From Marinobacterium halophilum (GTDB taxonomy: Bacteria > Pseudomonadota > Gammaproteobacteria > Pseudomonadales > Balneatricaceae): a DNA stretch of 64,000 nt. The stretch covers positions 1 through 64,000 of the forward strand of contig NZ_PYGI01000019.1 in assembly GCF_003014615.1 (NCBI RefSeq), read 5' to 3'. The notes beneath the pieces were generated by a model, which worked only from the letters and a program-made list of their open reading frames with translations, had not been told where the DNA came from and searched no databases. Position 1 is the first letter of the stretch. The number at the start of each line of letters is the position of its first letter. Made by a program: the position numbers and the translations under genes. This document shows positions 19,069 through 28,521 of this stretch, piece by piece.

Positions 19069-19533
19069 ATGGAAGAGCAGCAGCCCCATATTCTCCGCGA
19101 TATCTGGCTTAGCGAGCTGCACGGCAGTGGCAGTGGCAGTGGCAGTGGCAGTGGCAGTGGCAGTGGCAGTGGCAAGACCACGTTGGCACTCATACTTAAA
19201 CAAAGGTTTACTGCCTCCAGAGTTACTCACACCTATCTTTTGGATGGCGACGACCTACGCTATGGCATCAATTCTGATATGGAATTTAGCCTGGCCGGCC
19301 ACTATAAAAATCTGTGCCGCGCTACTCATACTACCCGACTATTTTCCTATGAAGGCTATTGGTTGTTGGCGTCATTTAATACCCCCATGAACAGCCAGCA
19401 GGTAAAGGGGAGGCAGCTTGGCCCCACAAGAATGAGGCCTCGTGATATGTCGACTGTAATACCGTTTTTCCCGAACGCCACATCAGAGCTCACACGCCGC
19501 CCACGCAAAAATCACTTTCGAGATATCATCTAA
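19069..19533 (+). pseudogene. Degenerate adenylylsulfate (APS) kinase fragment, cysC-like
   Basis: The frame (open from 19021) aligns by eye with the first half of CysC. IWLSEL corresponds to the strand before the P-loop, a GK-TT P-loop follows, then TYLLDGDDLRYGINSDMEFS matches the conserved LLDGDN-R-GL-DLGFS block, and a weaker match runs through the next helix to about 19385. After that the sequence diverges and stops, so the C-terminal half of the enzyme is missing. The P-loop glycines are expanded into a Gly-Ser array. No cysD or cysN lies nearby. I judge it a non-functional remnant, though the open frame leaves a small chance of an expressed product. Confidence 0.65.
19123..19170 (+). 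repeat. (GGCAGT)8 hexanucleotide microsatellite
   Basis: Eight perfect tandem copies of GGCAGT encode Gly-Ser eight times in frame, directly before GGCAAG (Gly-Lys) of the kinase P-loop. The unit equals the natural SGSG coding sequence of a P-loop, so it probably arose by replication slippage within it. Hexamer copy changes keep the frame. Confidence 0.95.
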
Positions 19534-19542
19534 CGAACAGTC

Positions 19543-22500
19543 ATGGATGTACTGACAATGAAAACGACTTCCCCTGATCAAGTAACTGCTCCAGTCACTA
19601 CAAGGCACGTCATTTTTATCGACACCGGCCTGCCGGATTACCAGACCCTGATTGACGATTTGTCCGAAACAACCGATGTCGTGCAAGTCGCACCTCATCA
19701 GGATGGTATTCAGGTAATGGCCGAGTGGGCGGAAACGCATAGCGGCTACGCGGCTATTCATGTGCTCGGGCATGGCTCAAGCGGCGCTCAGCAGTTGGGT
19801 AGCGCTACCCTGTCCAGCGATACCCTGACAAGCTATCGGAATGAACTGAGTCAGATCGGTAAAGCACTTACCGAAGACGCTGATATCTTGCTCTACGGCT
19901 GTAGCGTTGCCGCCAATGAAACCGGTGTGGAGTTTATCGGCAAACTTGCACAAATGACTGACGCGGATATTGCTGCATCAGATGATCTGACCGGTTCCAA
20001 AAGTCTTGGTGGTGATTGGGTTTTAGAGGTATCAACTGGTACTTCAATTTCTGCACAGACAGCGGAAAGCTATGCTCACACCTTGGCAGCAACTTGGTCC
20101 AACGTGACCGGCGCAGGAAACGTCGCGGCATCGCTGTCGTCCGACTCGTCTCTTAACATGGCCGGCGACTTCGACAGCGACGGCGACTATGACTTCGTGG
20201 TTGCCTCAAGCTCGACCGAATACACCTACTTCCGGAACGATAACGGGACTCTGACTGCCTTTGCGCACACAGATGGAGGCCATCCCTTCGCCGGCCTTGT
20301 TCCCTATACAGGCAACCCCGCCAACAACATCATCGCGGATATCGATGGCGATGGAGACACGGACATTATTTCCGGCACATCCTATTTTCGAAATGACGGG
20401 GGGGCCTTCACGAACGTGACCGGCGCAGGAAACGTCGCGGCATCGCTGTCGTCCGACTCGTCTCTTAACATGGCCGGCGACTTCGACAGCGACGGCGACT
20501 ATGACTTCGTGGCTGCCTCAAGCTTGACCGAATACACCTACTTCCGGAACGATAACGGGACTCTGACTGCCTTTGCGCACACAGATGGAGGCCATCCTTT
20601 CGCCGGCCTTGTTCCCTATACAGGCAACCCCGCCAACAACATCATCGCGGATATCGATGGCGATGGAGACACGGACATTATTTCCGGCACATCCTACTTT
20701 CGGCAGGAAGTCGCTCCGCCGCGCATCATATCCTCTTTGCCGGCCGACAACGAAACTGGTGCTGACGGGTCTGCGAACATTTCTCTCTCCTTCAACGAGA
20801 CGATCAGCAGCGCCGGCACCGGCATGATTCGGATTTACAGTTCGAGCGACACACTGATCGAAACGATCACAGCGAACGATACGTCAAAGGTTACTATCTC
20901 GGGCAGTATCGTCACGATCAATCCCGTTACCACCCTAGCCGATAACACTGGCCATTACATCCAAATCGACAAGCGTGCTTTTTTTGATTCAGATGGTATG
21001 ACCTTTATGGGCATAGGTGATAAGACGACTCTGAACTTCACAACTGGGACATCGAATGCCACGCCAACTATAGGTGGGACACCGACTGATATTACCACCA
21101 CCGAAGATGCCGCATCGAATGTGGATTTATCTTCAGTAACATTTGATGATGTAGATAACGACACGCTTACTGTGACCTTGACAGCCTCTGCTGGTACTTT
21201 TTCGACACCAGCCGATGGAGCCGCGGTTGGATCGGGCATCACTGAAACCAAAGTCAGCGATACAGTGATCACCTTGGTCGGTTCGGCAGCGGATATAAAC
21301 ACTTATTTAGATACTGTTTCCAATATCCAATACACCAGCACGGAAAATGCCAGCGGCGATAATGCCGCTACCATTACAATCACTGCCAGTGATGGTAATG
21401 GTGGCAGTTTAGCCAGTAATCCGGTGGTCAACCTGGATATTACCGCCGTTAACGACGCCCCGGTGCTGGATAACGCTGGTTCACCCACCTTGACCGCAAT
21501 AGATGAGGACCCCTCCAGTAATGCGGGTACCCTGGTTTCTGCACTTCTGGGGGCAGCCTTAACAGATGTGGACACTGGCGCGTCGGAAGGCATTGCAGTA
21601 ACGGCGGTAGATAACACCAATGGCACCTGGCAGTACAGTTCGGATGGCACCAACTGGGCAGCTGTAGGCACAGTTTCTGATAGCAGCGCACTGCTGCTAG
21701 CTGCAGACGATAAGTTACGCTTTGTGCCAGATACGGATTATAACGGCAGCGCTACGGTCACCTATCGTGGCTGGGATCAGACCTCGGGTACGGCAGGTAA
21801 TAAAGTGGATGCCAGTACCAATGGCAATACCACAGCATTCTCGACAGCGACTGAAAGCGCCACTGTGACGGTCAATACAGTCGATGATGCCCCTACCGGC
21901 TCCGGCGCAGCTACGCCTGCCAGTTTTACTGAAGATACCCAGGGCAACCTGGATCTGTCGGGCTTTACCGTAGCCGATGTGGACAGTGCTTCCGTAACCA
22001 TTACCCTGACCGCCAGTGCAGGTACACTGGTGGCCTCACCATCCGGTGGTGTCACCGTTGGTGGCAGCAGCAGCGCGCTGACCCTGACAGGGTCACCTTC
22101 CGATATCAATACCTATCTGGATACCACCACCAACGTAAAATATACCGGTGCCAGTGATGCGAACGGCACAGGTGCCGCAACGATCACCATCACAGGCGCT
22201 GACGGTACAACCTCCAATGTTGCGATGGGCTCAGTATCGTTGAATATCAGCGCGGTGGATGATGCGCCCACCATTACCGCCGTTCCGGATGAGTCTGTCG
22301 TTCTCTCCGTTGGACAGGCGCTCAACCTGGCGGCGTCTTCGGTCGCTGATGTAGACTCAGCATCGGTGACTGCCGTTATCTCGGTTGACAGTGGAACACT
22401 GACAGCTACATCTGCTGCAAGCATTCACTCCGGTGGCGCTGCAGTAGTTCAGACCGACTTACAAACTGTGACGTTGACGGGTTCACCCACAGAAGTTGAT

Positions 22501-25500
22501 GCCTACCTGAATGACACAAATGAGCTCAGTTTCACTTCCGCAGCCTCCACCGCTGATGTGACGCTGACCGTTTCCGTGGATGATGGCGTGAATAGTGCGG
22601 TCAGTGATACCTCCACGATTTCGGTGCTGGATGTCGCCAGACCCACCGCCAGCAATTACACCGATTCCACTAACGAAGATACGGCGGTTACCGCCTTCAG
22701 CAGTATCGAACTACCAACCGCTGAAGATGCTGATACGGGTACCGCCCATACGGTTGAATACATCACCATTGATACCGCTACAGTATCCGGCGGCGTACTT
22801 TCATTGACAGCATCGGCAACCGGTGGCACATCCACTGTTGGCGGTATCACCTTTGATACAGCAGAAGGCGATCTATCCGGCACCGTTAATATTGCGATTG
22901 GCGATATTGATCATCTGGTATTCACACCAACAGCGGAGCTGTCCGGCAACGGTGCAGGCAGCTTTGACTGGACGGTAACCGACAGTAATGGTGATACTTC
23001 CGATCAAGCCACCTGGACGTTGAATATAACTCCTGTGGAAGACGCCCCCACCCTGACGGGTGTCACCGCGTCCATCACCGCACTGGAAGATACCGCGACC
23101 CGCCTGGTGACCGGCACACCCGTATTCTCCGATGTAGATACCACTGCAGATGTGGTGGCGACATTGACGGCAACGGATGGCTCTGCAGTGCTGGCAGCGA
23201 CTGACGCGGATGGTGTTGTAGTTGGTAACAGTGGCAGCAATTCCATTACCCTGACCGGTACGGCAGACGAGATCAACACCTTTCTGGCCACGCCCAGTAA
23301 CATCACTTACACCGGTTCGGAGCATAACACCACCGCCGATACCGTCGTAATTTCGGTAGATGATGGCGAAGGCGGCACCGATGCCAATACGGCGACCATT
23401 ACGGTTAACTTTACCCCGGTAAACGACGAACCTGTCGTCAGCGCTACCGGAACCGGCGGAAATTCGATCAATGGTGCCGCAACCAATCTGTTCAACAGCA
23501 CAGCGATTAATGTCGATACACCCGATACAGGAGACCTGATTAAGAGTGTCACCTTTACCGTAAGTGGCTTGCAGGATGGTGCCGATGAGACCATCGGCCT
23601 TGATGGCACATCCATCGCCCTGGCGGACGGCACTAATGGCGCCACAACGGTAGGCAACGGTATTGCCTACAGTGTTGCCGTGGCGGCCGGCACGGCAACG
23701 ATCTCCCTCACTCATACGGGTATTGCAGAGGCAACGATCGAAGGCATGCTGAATGCCATGACGTATGAGAACAAGGCTACGGCCTTTACCGAAGGCGACC
23801 GTGTGGTCACCCTTACCTCGGTACAGGATGATGGCGGCACGACCAACAATGGCGATGATACCTGGTCAACAGGAGGTATCACGTCAACCGTAACCGTGGT
23901 TGATGGCACTAAGCCAACCGCCAGCAGCTACAAGGATAGCGGGACGGAAGATACCGCCATCAACCTGTCGGCCATCGAGCTGCCAACAGCAAGGGACTCA
24001 GGTAACCAGGCGCTTGAATACATCACCATTGATACATCCACTGTCACGGGCGGTATCTTGTCGCTGGACTCTGCCGGTACGTCAGGCACCTCAACCGTGG
24101 GCGGTATCCACTACACCACTGCCGCCGGTAACCTGGGCGGCACGGTGCATATCAATATTGCTGATATCGGCAAGCTCGAATTTACTCCGACCGACAACCT
24201 GGCCGGTACAAGTGTAGCAGGTTTCGACTGGACCGTGACTGATGAAGGCGGGCAGGCATCACCCACTGCAACCTACACTTTGGATCTGACGAATACTCCA
24301 GATGCCCCTGCCGGAACGGACAAAACGCTGTCACTAATCCGAGGCGCTTCACATACTTTCAGCGCCAGTGACTTCGGTTTCACTGATGCGGATACCGGCG
24401 ATACTCTGATTCGCGTGCAGGTCAACGTAAAGAGCATCGACAACGGCACTCTGGAGCTGGATGGCACCACCGTCACGGATGGACAATGGATTGACCTGGC
24501 CGACATCGGCAAGCTGGTATACACCTCCACAGCCACCGGAGGCGACAGCTTTACCTTCACGGTTGAGGACAGCACCAACGCCAGTGACCCAACGCCGAAT
24601 ACACTAACGATCAACGTCAAAGCGCGGCCGGCACCAACTCCTTCCCCGGAACCGGAGCCTGAACCACAACCGGAGCCTGAGTTGCCTGGTAACGATAGCT
24701 GGGATGACCTACCGGACGAGGATGGCGATGGTGTACCCGAGTCGGTCGAGGATTTTGTCCCGTCAATCGGCGGTGGTGCAAGCAACGGGGACGGTAATGG
24801 CGATGGCATTGCCGACCGCAACCAGCAGGATGTAGCTTCCGTGCCGTTCCGGGATACGCCTCTGCCGTCACAGCAACCGGATGCCGAGCCAATCTTTGTT
24901 TCACTTGTCGGTGGCAGTAGAGACGGCAAGTCCACAGGCAGCGGCACCAAGCTGACTAACGTGCAGCAGCAGGACCGGCCCGAGGATGCAGACACTGAAC
25001 TGGATATGCCGTTGGGTTTGATCGCGTTCGATGCCGACATCGAGGAAGCCGGCGCAACGGAAACCTTCAGCCTCTATGTTGAAGGCTCGGTCGCCGTGAA
25101 TGGCTACTGGAAGCAGAATGCCGGGGGAGAATGGGTTAATCTGGCGTCCGCCGACTATGGCGGTAAGATCGTGCTGGAAGGGGACAAACTGCGCCTGGAT
25201 TTCGAGCTGACCGATGGCGGCGAGTTCGATGCCGACGGCATAGCCAATGGCGTGATTCAGGACCCGGGGGCACTGGGTTTTGGCAGCGATGCATTCAGCG
25301 AACAGATACAGGCGCTCTACATTGCCTATTATCAGCGCCCGGCCGACAGTGGCGGCATGGCCTACTGGCGTGGACAGCTGGAACAGCAGAACGGCGACCT
25401 GGATGGCATTGTTGATGCCTTTGCCACTTCAGCCGAGTCTCAGGATCTGTACGGCGATATCAGCAATACCAGTGTGAGCGGCTTTATCGGTGATCTCTAT

Positions 25501-25902
25501 CAGGCCCTGTTTGATCGCGTGCCAGAGTCCGGTGGACTGATGTTTTATCGTAACGCTTTCGTCAATGGTACTTACGAAGATGGCCGTCCGGCTACTGCCG
25601 GTAGTCTGATGCTGGATATTCTGCAGGGGGCCCAGGGTGAGGATGCTGCTGCCATTACAAACAAGCTGGACGCGGCCCAGACTTTCACCTGGCTGCTAGA
25701 CCCGGATGCGGATGGCGAAGTACTGGCGACATTTGACGCCGGTGATCTCGACAGCGTACGTCAGTGGTTGCAGGGCATTACCGCCAATGTGGAAGCCCCG
25801 GGCACTGGCGCTACGCACAACCTGATCCGTGATGAGGTGGCTGAGGCGGGCGACCCCATTATCCTGATCGGTGAGGGAGGCGTCAGCGAACTGCTCTTCT
25901 AA
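19543..25902 (+). CDS. Giant secreted multidomain protein (DUF4347, FG-GAP, cadherin-like repeats, DUF4214)
   Basis: A 2119-residue acidic, Asp/Thr/Gly-rich protein with no Sec signal. Domains in order: DUF4347 at about 22-185 (HVLGHGSSGAQQLG and ILLYGCSVAANETG); two FG-GAP/VCBS-type repeats at about 187-390 (DFDSDGDYDF and DIDGDGDTDI calcium loops); a bacterial Ig-like domain to about 505; roughly nine cadherin-like repeats to about 1690, with junctions such as AVNDAP and VDDAP; a Pro-Glu linker near 1700; an EDGDG calcium loop; a choice-of-anchor-U-like domain; and DUF4214 repeats at about 1919-2050. Such proteins are usually type I secreted adhesins. No exporter genes are near. The start may be 19543 or the in-frame ATG at 19558. 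Confidence 0.85.
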   Translation: MDVLTMKTTSPDQVTAPVTTRHVIFIDTGLPDYQTLIDDLSETTDVVQVAPHQDGIQVMAEWAETHSGYAAIHVLGHGSSGAQQLGSATLSSDTLTSYRNELSQIGKALTEDADILLYGCSVAANETGVEFIGKLAQMTDADIAASDDLTGSKSLGGDWVLEVSTGTSISAQTAESYAHTLAATWSNVTGAGNVAASLSSDSSLNMAGDFDSDGDYDFVVASSSTEYTYFRNDNGTLTAFAHTDGGHPFAGLVPYTGNPANNIIADIDGDGDTDIISGTSYFRNDGGAFTNVTGAGNVAASLSSDSSLNMAGDFDSDGDYDFVAASSLTEYTYFRNDNGTLTAFAHTDGGHPFAGLVPYTGNPANNIIADIDGDGDTDIISGTSYFRQEVAPPRIISSLPADNETGADGSANISLSFNETISSAGTGMIRIYSSSDTLIETITANDTSKVTISGSIVTINPVTTLADNTGHYIQIDKRAFFDSDGMTFMGIGDKTTLNFTTGTSNATPTIGGTPTDITTTEDAASNVDLSSVTFDDVDNDTLTVTLTASAGTFSTPADGAAVGSGITETKVSDTVITLVGSAADINTYLDTVSNIQYTSTENASGDNAATITITASDGNGGSLASNPVVNLDITAVNDAPVLDNAGSPTLTAIDEDPSSNAGTLVSALLGAALTDVDTGASEGIAVTAVDNTNGTWQYSSDGTNWAAVGTVSDSSALLLAADDKLRFVPDTDYNGSATVTYRGWDQTSGTAGNKVDASTNGNTTAFSTATESATVTVNTVDDAPTGSGAATPASFTEDTQGNLDLSGFTVADVDSASVTITLTASAGTLVASPSGGVTVGGSSSALTLTGSPSDINTYLDTTTNVKYTGASDANGTGAATITITGADGTTSNVAMGSVSLNISAVDDAPTITAVPDESVVLSVGQALNLAASSVADVDSASVTAVISVDSGTLTATSAASIHSGGAAVVQTDLQTVTLTGSPTEVDAYLNDTNELSFTSAASTADVTLTVSVDDGVNSAVSDTSTISVLDVARPTASNYTDSTNEDTAVTAFSSIELPTAEDADTGTAHTVEYITIDTATVSGGVLSLTASATGGTSTVGGITFDTAEGDLSGTVNIAIGDIDHLVFTPTAELSGNGAGSFDWTVTDSNGDTSDQATWTLNITPVEDAPTLTGVTASITALEDTATRLVTGTPVFSDVDTTADVVATLTATDGSAVLAATDADGVVVGNSGSNSITLTGTADEINTFLATPSNITYTGSEHNTTADTVVISVDDGEGGTDANTATITVNFTPVNDEPVVSATGTGGNSINGAATNLFNSTAINVDTPDTGDLIKSVTFTVSGLQDGADETIGLDGTSIALADGTNGATTVGNGIAYSVAVAAGTATISLTHTGIAEATIEGMLNAMTYENKATAFTEGDRVVTLTSVQDDGGTTNNGDDTWSTGGITSTVTVVDGTKPTASSYKDSGTEDTAINLSAIELPTARDSGNQALEYITIDTSTVTGGILSLDSAGTSGTSTVGGIHYTTAAGNLGGTVHINIADIGKLEFTPTDNLAGTSVAGFDWTVTDEGGQASPTATYTLDLTNTPDAPAGTDKTLSLIRGASHTFSASDFGFTDADTGDTLIRVQVNVKSIDNGTLELDGTTVTDGQWIDLADIGKLVYTSTATGGDSFTFTVEDSTNASDPTPNTLTINVKARPAPTPSPEPEPEPQPEPELPGNDSWDDLPDEDGDGVPESVEDFVPSIGGGASNGDGNGDGIADRNQQDVASVPFRDTPLPSQQPDAEPIFVSLVGGSRDGKSTGSGTKLTNVQQQDRPEDADTELDMPLGLIAFDADIEEAGATETFSLYVEGSVAVNGYWKQNAGGEWVNLASADYGGKIVLEGDKLRLDFELTDGGEFDADGIANGVIQDPGALGFGSDAFSEQIQALYIAYYQRPADSGGMAYWRGQLEQQNGDLDGIVDAFATSAESQDLYGDISNTSVSGFIGDLYQALFDRVPESGGLMFYRNAFVNGTYEDGRPATAGSLMLDILQGAQGEDAAAITNKLDAAQTFTWLLDPDADGEVLATFDAGDLDSVRQWLQGITANVEAPGTGATHNLIRDEVAEAGDPIILIGEGGVSELLF
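20101..20704 (+). repeat. Tandem 312-bp duplication of the FG-GAP unit
   Basis: The unit starting at AACGTGACCGGCGCAGG (20101) recurs at 20413, a period of 312 bases or 104 codons. Over about 290 compared bases I count only four differences, two of them changing residues (Val to Ala, Ser to Leu). The identity is far higher than between the other repeats of the gene, so the duplication is recent. Confidence 0.9.
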
Positions 25903-25912
25903 CCAAACGTAC

Positions 25913-25946
25913 CCGGCAGCCCAAATCTTTTTGGGCAGCCGGCCTT
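25913..25946 (+). terminator. Terminator after the giant secreted-protein gene
   Basis: A long hairpin begins 11 bases after the stop codon. CCGGC-A-GCCCAAA at 25913-25925 pairs with TTTGGGC-A-GCCGG at 25930-25942, with a single A-A mismatch and a TCTT loop. It is followed by CCTTTC. The remaining bases up to the trpR promoter show no further gene. Confidence 0.75.
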
Positions 25947-26151
25947 TCACTAAACCACACCAAACACAGCATAACTTGTATCCGCAAGACGGTGTTCGCC
26001 TTATACACCTGATCAAAAGGCACCTGTAGCGGTTACTATACTTAATGTCTGCTATGGGCCACTTCCTGCAAAGCCGTTGATGAAAACGGCCTTCCGCACA
26101 GGCCGGACGGAATATTCAGCCTGATGAAACCGGACACCTCACAATTACCAG

Positions 26152-26187
26152 TTGACCCCGCCCCGCGTTCTGATACCGTACTAGTAC
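26152..26187 (+). promoter_or_regulatory. trpR promoter with operator-like palindrome
   Basis: TTGACC at 26152-26157 and TACCGT at 26174-26179, 16 bases apart, form a plausible promoter. The palindrome GTACTAGTAC at 26178-26187 overlaps the -10 element and touches the ATG at 26188. ACTAGT is the core hexamer of TrpR half-operators, so autoregulation is likely. Only one such hexamer is present, whereas classical operators carry two. Confidence 0.55.
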
Positions 26188-26442
26188 ATGAATACACAAC
26201 ATTTGAATGAGCTGCTCGATCACCTGCTCGGCATGCGCGGGCGCGACTCCCTTGAGGAGGCGCTGCGCGACCTGCTGACGCCAGCGGAGCTGACCGAGGT
26301 CTGCAACCGGCTGCAGATTCTGCGCATGCTGGAGGCCGGTGTGCCTCAGCGGGAGATCGCCAAACAGCTCGGCGTCGGTATTGCCACCGTCACTCGGGGC
26401 GCGCGCGCCCTGAAGATCAAACAACGACAGGGATTATCATGA
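26188..26442 (+). CDS. trpR: TrpR-type tryptophan repressor
   Basis: An 84-residue DNA-binding protein. It aligns with the core of E. coli TrpR (108 residues): LEEALRDLLTPAELTEVCNRLQIL, then the helix-turn-helix VPQREIAKQLGVGIATVTRGARAL. It lacks the N-terminal arm. The start is fixed because an in-frame TAG lies 6 bases before the ATG. No Shine-Dalgarno sequence is visible, and the predicted transcription start is almost at the ATG, so the message may be leaderless. It overlaps trpE by four bases (ATGA). With tryptophan bound it should repress this operon. Confidence 0.85.
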   Translation: MNTQHLNELLDHLLGMRGRDSLEEALRDLLTPAELTEVCNRLQILRMLEAGVPQREIAKQLGVGIATVTRGARALKIKQRQGLS

Positions 26443-27830
26443 GCCAGAAACCGGCCCGCATCGAGCTGCCCCGCAAGCCACATTATGTGACGCTGGCAGC
26501 CGATATCGATTTCTTCGGTCTGTTCAAGAAGATCGAGAAACGCTTCGACAACTGCTTCATGCTGGAGTCATTGGGTGAAGAGAGCTTCATCTCGCGCCAC
26601 TCCATCATCGGTTTCGACCCCGAGCAGGTGCTCTGGGCCACCGAGGGCGAGTTGCATGTGCAGGACCGTGATGGCGCGGTACAAAGCTACGCCAGCGATA
26701 ACCCCTACTACCTGCTGCGCGAGATCGTGCCGCAGAACATCATCTCGCGGAAGTACGCCGGTGGCCTGACCGGCTATATCGGCTACGACTGCATGAACTA
26801 CTTCGAGCCGAGCCTTAACCTGCAGCACAGCGACCTGTTCGATGTGTTCCGTTTCGGGGTGTTTAAGGATGGTTTGATTCTCGACAAGATGACCGGCGAA
26901 GTGATCTATTTCCACTACGATCACAGCCGTTTGGAGCTGATCGAGCAGATTCTGGCTGAACCCGCCGTGGAAAACGGCCCGCTCACGGTGACGCCGATGG
27001 GCGAAACCATGACTCAGGATGAGCACGCGGCGGCGGTGATGAAGGTGAAGCAGGACATCGTCGACGGCAAGATTTTCCAGTGCGAGGTGGGCTTCAAGAA
27101 GCGTTTCCGCCTCGAAGGCGACAGCATCAATCTGTACGAGCAGCTGCGTGAGGTGAACCCATCGCCGCAGATGTACTACGTCAAATTCGGTGAGCAGAAG
27201 CTGATCGGTGCCAGCCCCGAGCTGCTGTTCCGCCTGCGCCAGGGCGAGATGGAAACCTTCCCGCTGGCCGGTACCACCAAGCGCGGTGCCAACGCGGCAG
27301 AAGATACCCAGTACGCCCGCGCCCTGCTGAATGATCCGAAAGAGATCGCCGAGCACAACATGATTGTCGACCTGCACCGCAACGACATCGGCCGCGTGGC
27401 CCGCTTCGGTACGGTGAAAGTGCGCAGCCTGATGGATATCAAGCGGTTCAGCCACGTACAGCACATCTCCAGCGAGATTGTCGGCATTATCGCTGAAGAT
27501 CACGATATGTTCTCGGCATTGGCGAGCAACTTCCCGGCCGGCACCCTGACCGGCGCACCCAAGATCGAGGCGATGAAAATCATCGACGATCTGGAATCGG
27601 ACGGCCGTGGGCCTTACGGCGGCGCGGTGGGCCACTTCTCGTTCAACGGTGACTGCACCTTCGCCATCCCGATTCGCACCGTGTTTGCCAACGGCGAAAA
27701 CGCCTACGTGCAGACCTGCGGCGGCAACGTGTACGACTCCAATCCGGAAGACGAGTACGAAGAAATTCGGCGCAAGTTCGCCGGTACCAAAAAGGTTCTG
27801 GACATGTTCAGTGCGGAGGCAGACGAATGA
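26439..27830 (+). CDS. trpE: Anthranilate synthase component I
   Basis: A 463-residue chorismate-using enzyme making anthranilate with ammonia from TrpG, the first step of tryptophan synthesis. Family blocks include GASPELLFRLRQGEMETFPLAGTTKRG (shown here as GASPELL and PLAGTTKRG), DLHRNDIGRV, SNFPAGTLTGAPKI and YGGAVGHFSF. The N-terminal FMLES and NPSPQMYYV segments correspond to the tryptophan feedback site. PabB is the alternative, but the adjoining trpR strongly supports TrpE. Start and stop overlap both neighbours by four bases, giving tight translational coupling. Confidence 0.9.
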   Translation: MSQKPARIELPRKPHYVTLAADIDFFGLFKKIEKRFDNCFMLESLGEESFISRHSIIGFDPEQVLWATEGELHVQDRDGAVQSYASDNPYYLLREIVPQNIISRKYAGGLTGYIGYDCMNYFEPSLNLQHSDLFDVFRFGVFKDGLILDKMTGEVIYFHYDHSRLELIEQILAEPAVENGPLTVTPMGETMTQDEHAAAVMKVKQDIVDGKIFQCEVGFKKRFRLEGDSINLYEQLREVNPSPQMYYVKFGEQKLIGASPELLFRLRQGEMETFPLAGTTKRGANAAEDTQYARALLNDPKEIAEHNMIVDLHRNDIGRVARFGTVKVRSLMDIKRFSHVQHISSEIVGIIAEDHDMFSALASNFPAGTLTGAPKIEAMKIIDDLESDGRGPYGGAVGHFSFNGDCTFAIPIRTVFANGENAYVQTCGGNVYDSNPEDEYEEIRRKFAGTKKVLDMFSAEADE

Positions 27831-28489
27831 AGGTCTATATCATCGATAACTACGACTCCTTCACCTACAACCTCTACCAGTACATCGGCGAAATTCTGAG
27901 CACCGAGCAGCATCAGGGCCGCATCGACAGCTTCGAGATTGTGGTCAAGCGTAATAACGAGGTCACGCTGGACGATCTGCGTGCCGCCGCACCAGACCGC
28001 ATCATCATCTCACCGGGGCCGGGCTCGCCCGAAGACCCGACCTATTTTGGTGTCTGTGCCGACGTAATCCGCGAACTGGGGCCGCAGATTCCGCTGCTGG
28101 GCGTCTGCCTCGGCATGCAGGGGATCGTGCATGTGTTCGGCGGCAAGGTGGTGAAGGCCACACGACCGATGCACGGCAAGATCAGCCCGATCCGCCACAC
28201 CGCCGAGGGCGTGTTCGCCAATACGCCGGACCAGCTGGAGATCATGCGCTACCACTCGCTGATGGCCGAGCCGCAAAGCCTGCCGGAATGCCTGGATGTG
28301 ACTGCGGTGGTGGGTGATCTGCCTGTGGACGGTTTTACCGACCATGCCCGCATCCATCAGGGCGGCAATTTCGAGATCATGGGGGTGAAGCACCGTCAGC
28401 ACCCGATCCACGGCATCCAGTTCCACCCGGAATCCTTCGCCACCGAAGGCGGCAAGGAACTGATCGCCAACTTCCTGTTTCAAGCTTGA
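27827..28489 (+). CDS. trpG: Anthranilate synthase component II (glutamine amidotransferase)
   Basis: A 220-residue class I glutamine amidotransferase that releases ammonia from glutamine for TrpE. It has YIIDNYDSFTYNL, the oxyanion strand ISPGPGSPED, the nucleophile elbow GVCLGMQ, and the His-Glu dyad in HGIQFHPESF. It is slightly longer than usual (about 195 residues), with an insert near residues 25-35. The ATG overlaps the trpE stop (ATGA). A strong hairpin terminator follows, so the operon is trpR-trpE-trpG only; trpD, trpC, trpB and trpA are elsewhere. Confidence 0.92.
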   Translation: MKVYIIDNYDSFTYNLYQYIGEILSTEQHQGRIDSFEIVVKRNNEVTLDDLRAAAPDRIIISPGPGSPEDPTYFGVCADVIRELGPQIPLLGVCLGMQGIVHVFGGKVVKATRPMHGKISPIRHTAEGVFANTPDQLEIMRYHSLMAEPQSLPECLDVTAVVGDLPVDGFTDHARIHQGGNFEIMGVKHRQHPIHGIQFHPESFATEGGKELIANFLFQA

Positions 28490-28493
28490 GAGT

Positions 28494-28521
28494 AGAAGGG
28501 CAAGCACCTGCTTGCCCTTCT
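28494..28521 (+). terminator. Terminator of the trp operon
   Basis: A perfect 12-bp stem, AGAAGGGCAAGC at 28494-28505 with GCTTGCCCTTCT at 28510-28521, and an ACCT loop, beginning 5 bases after the trpG stop. TTGATT follows after overlap with the stem end. Confidence 0.85.

Noticed and set aside
22873-23715. Minus-strand frame of 280 codons in the giant gene
   Set aside because: Antisense to cadherin-like repeats whose plus-strand reading is continuous and repetitive at the protein level.
21050-24600. Regularly repeated blocks resembling a CRISPR-like or satellite array
   Set aside because: The period is about 100-140 codons, repeats are diverged in DNA and continuous in frame; they are protein domain repeats, not an array.
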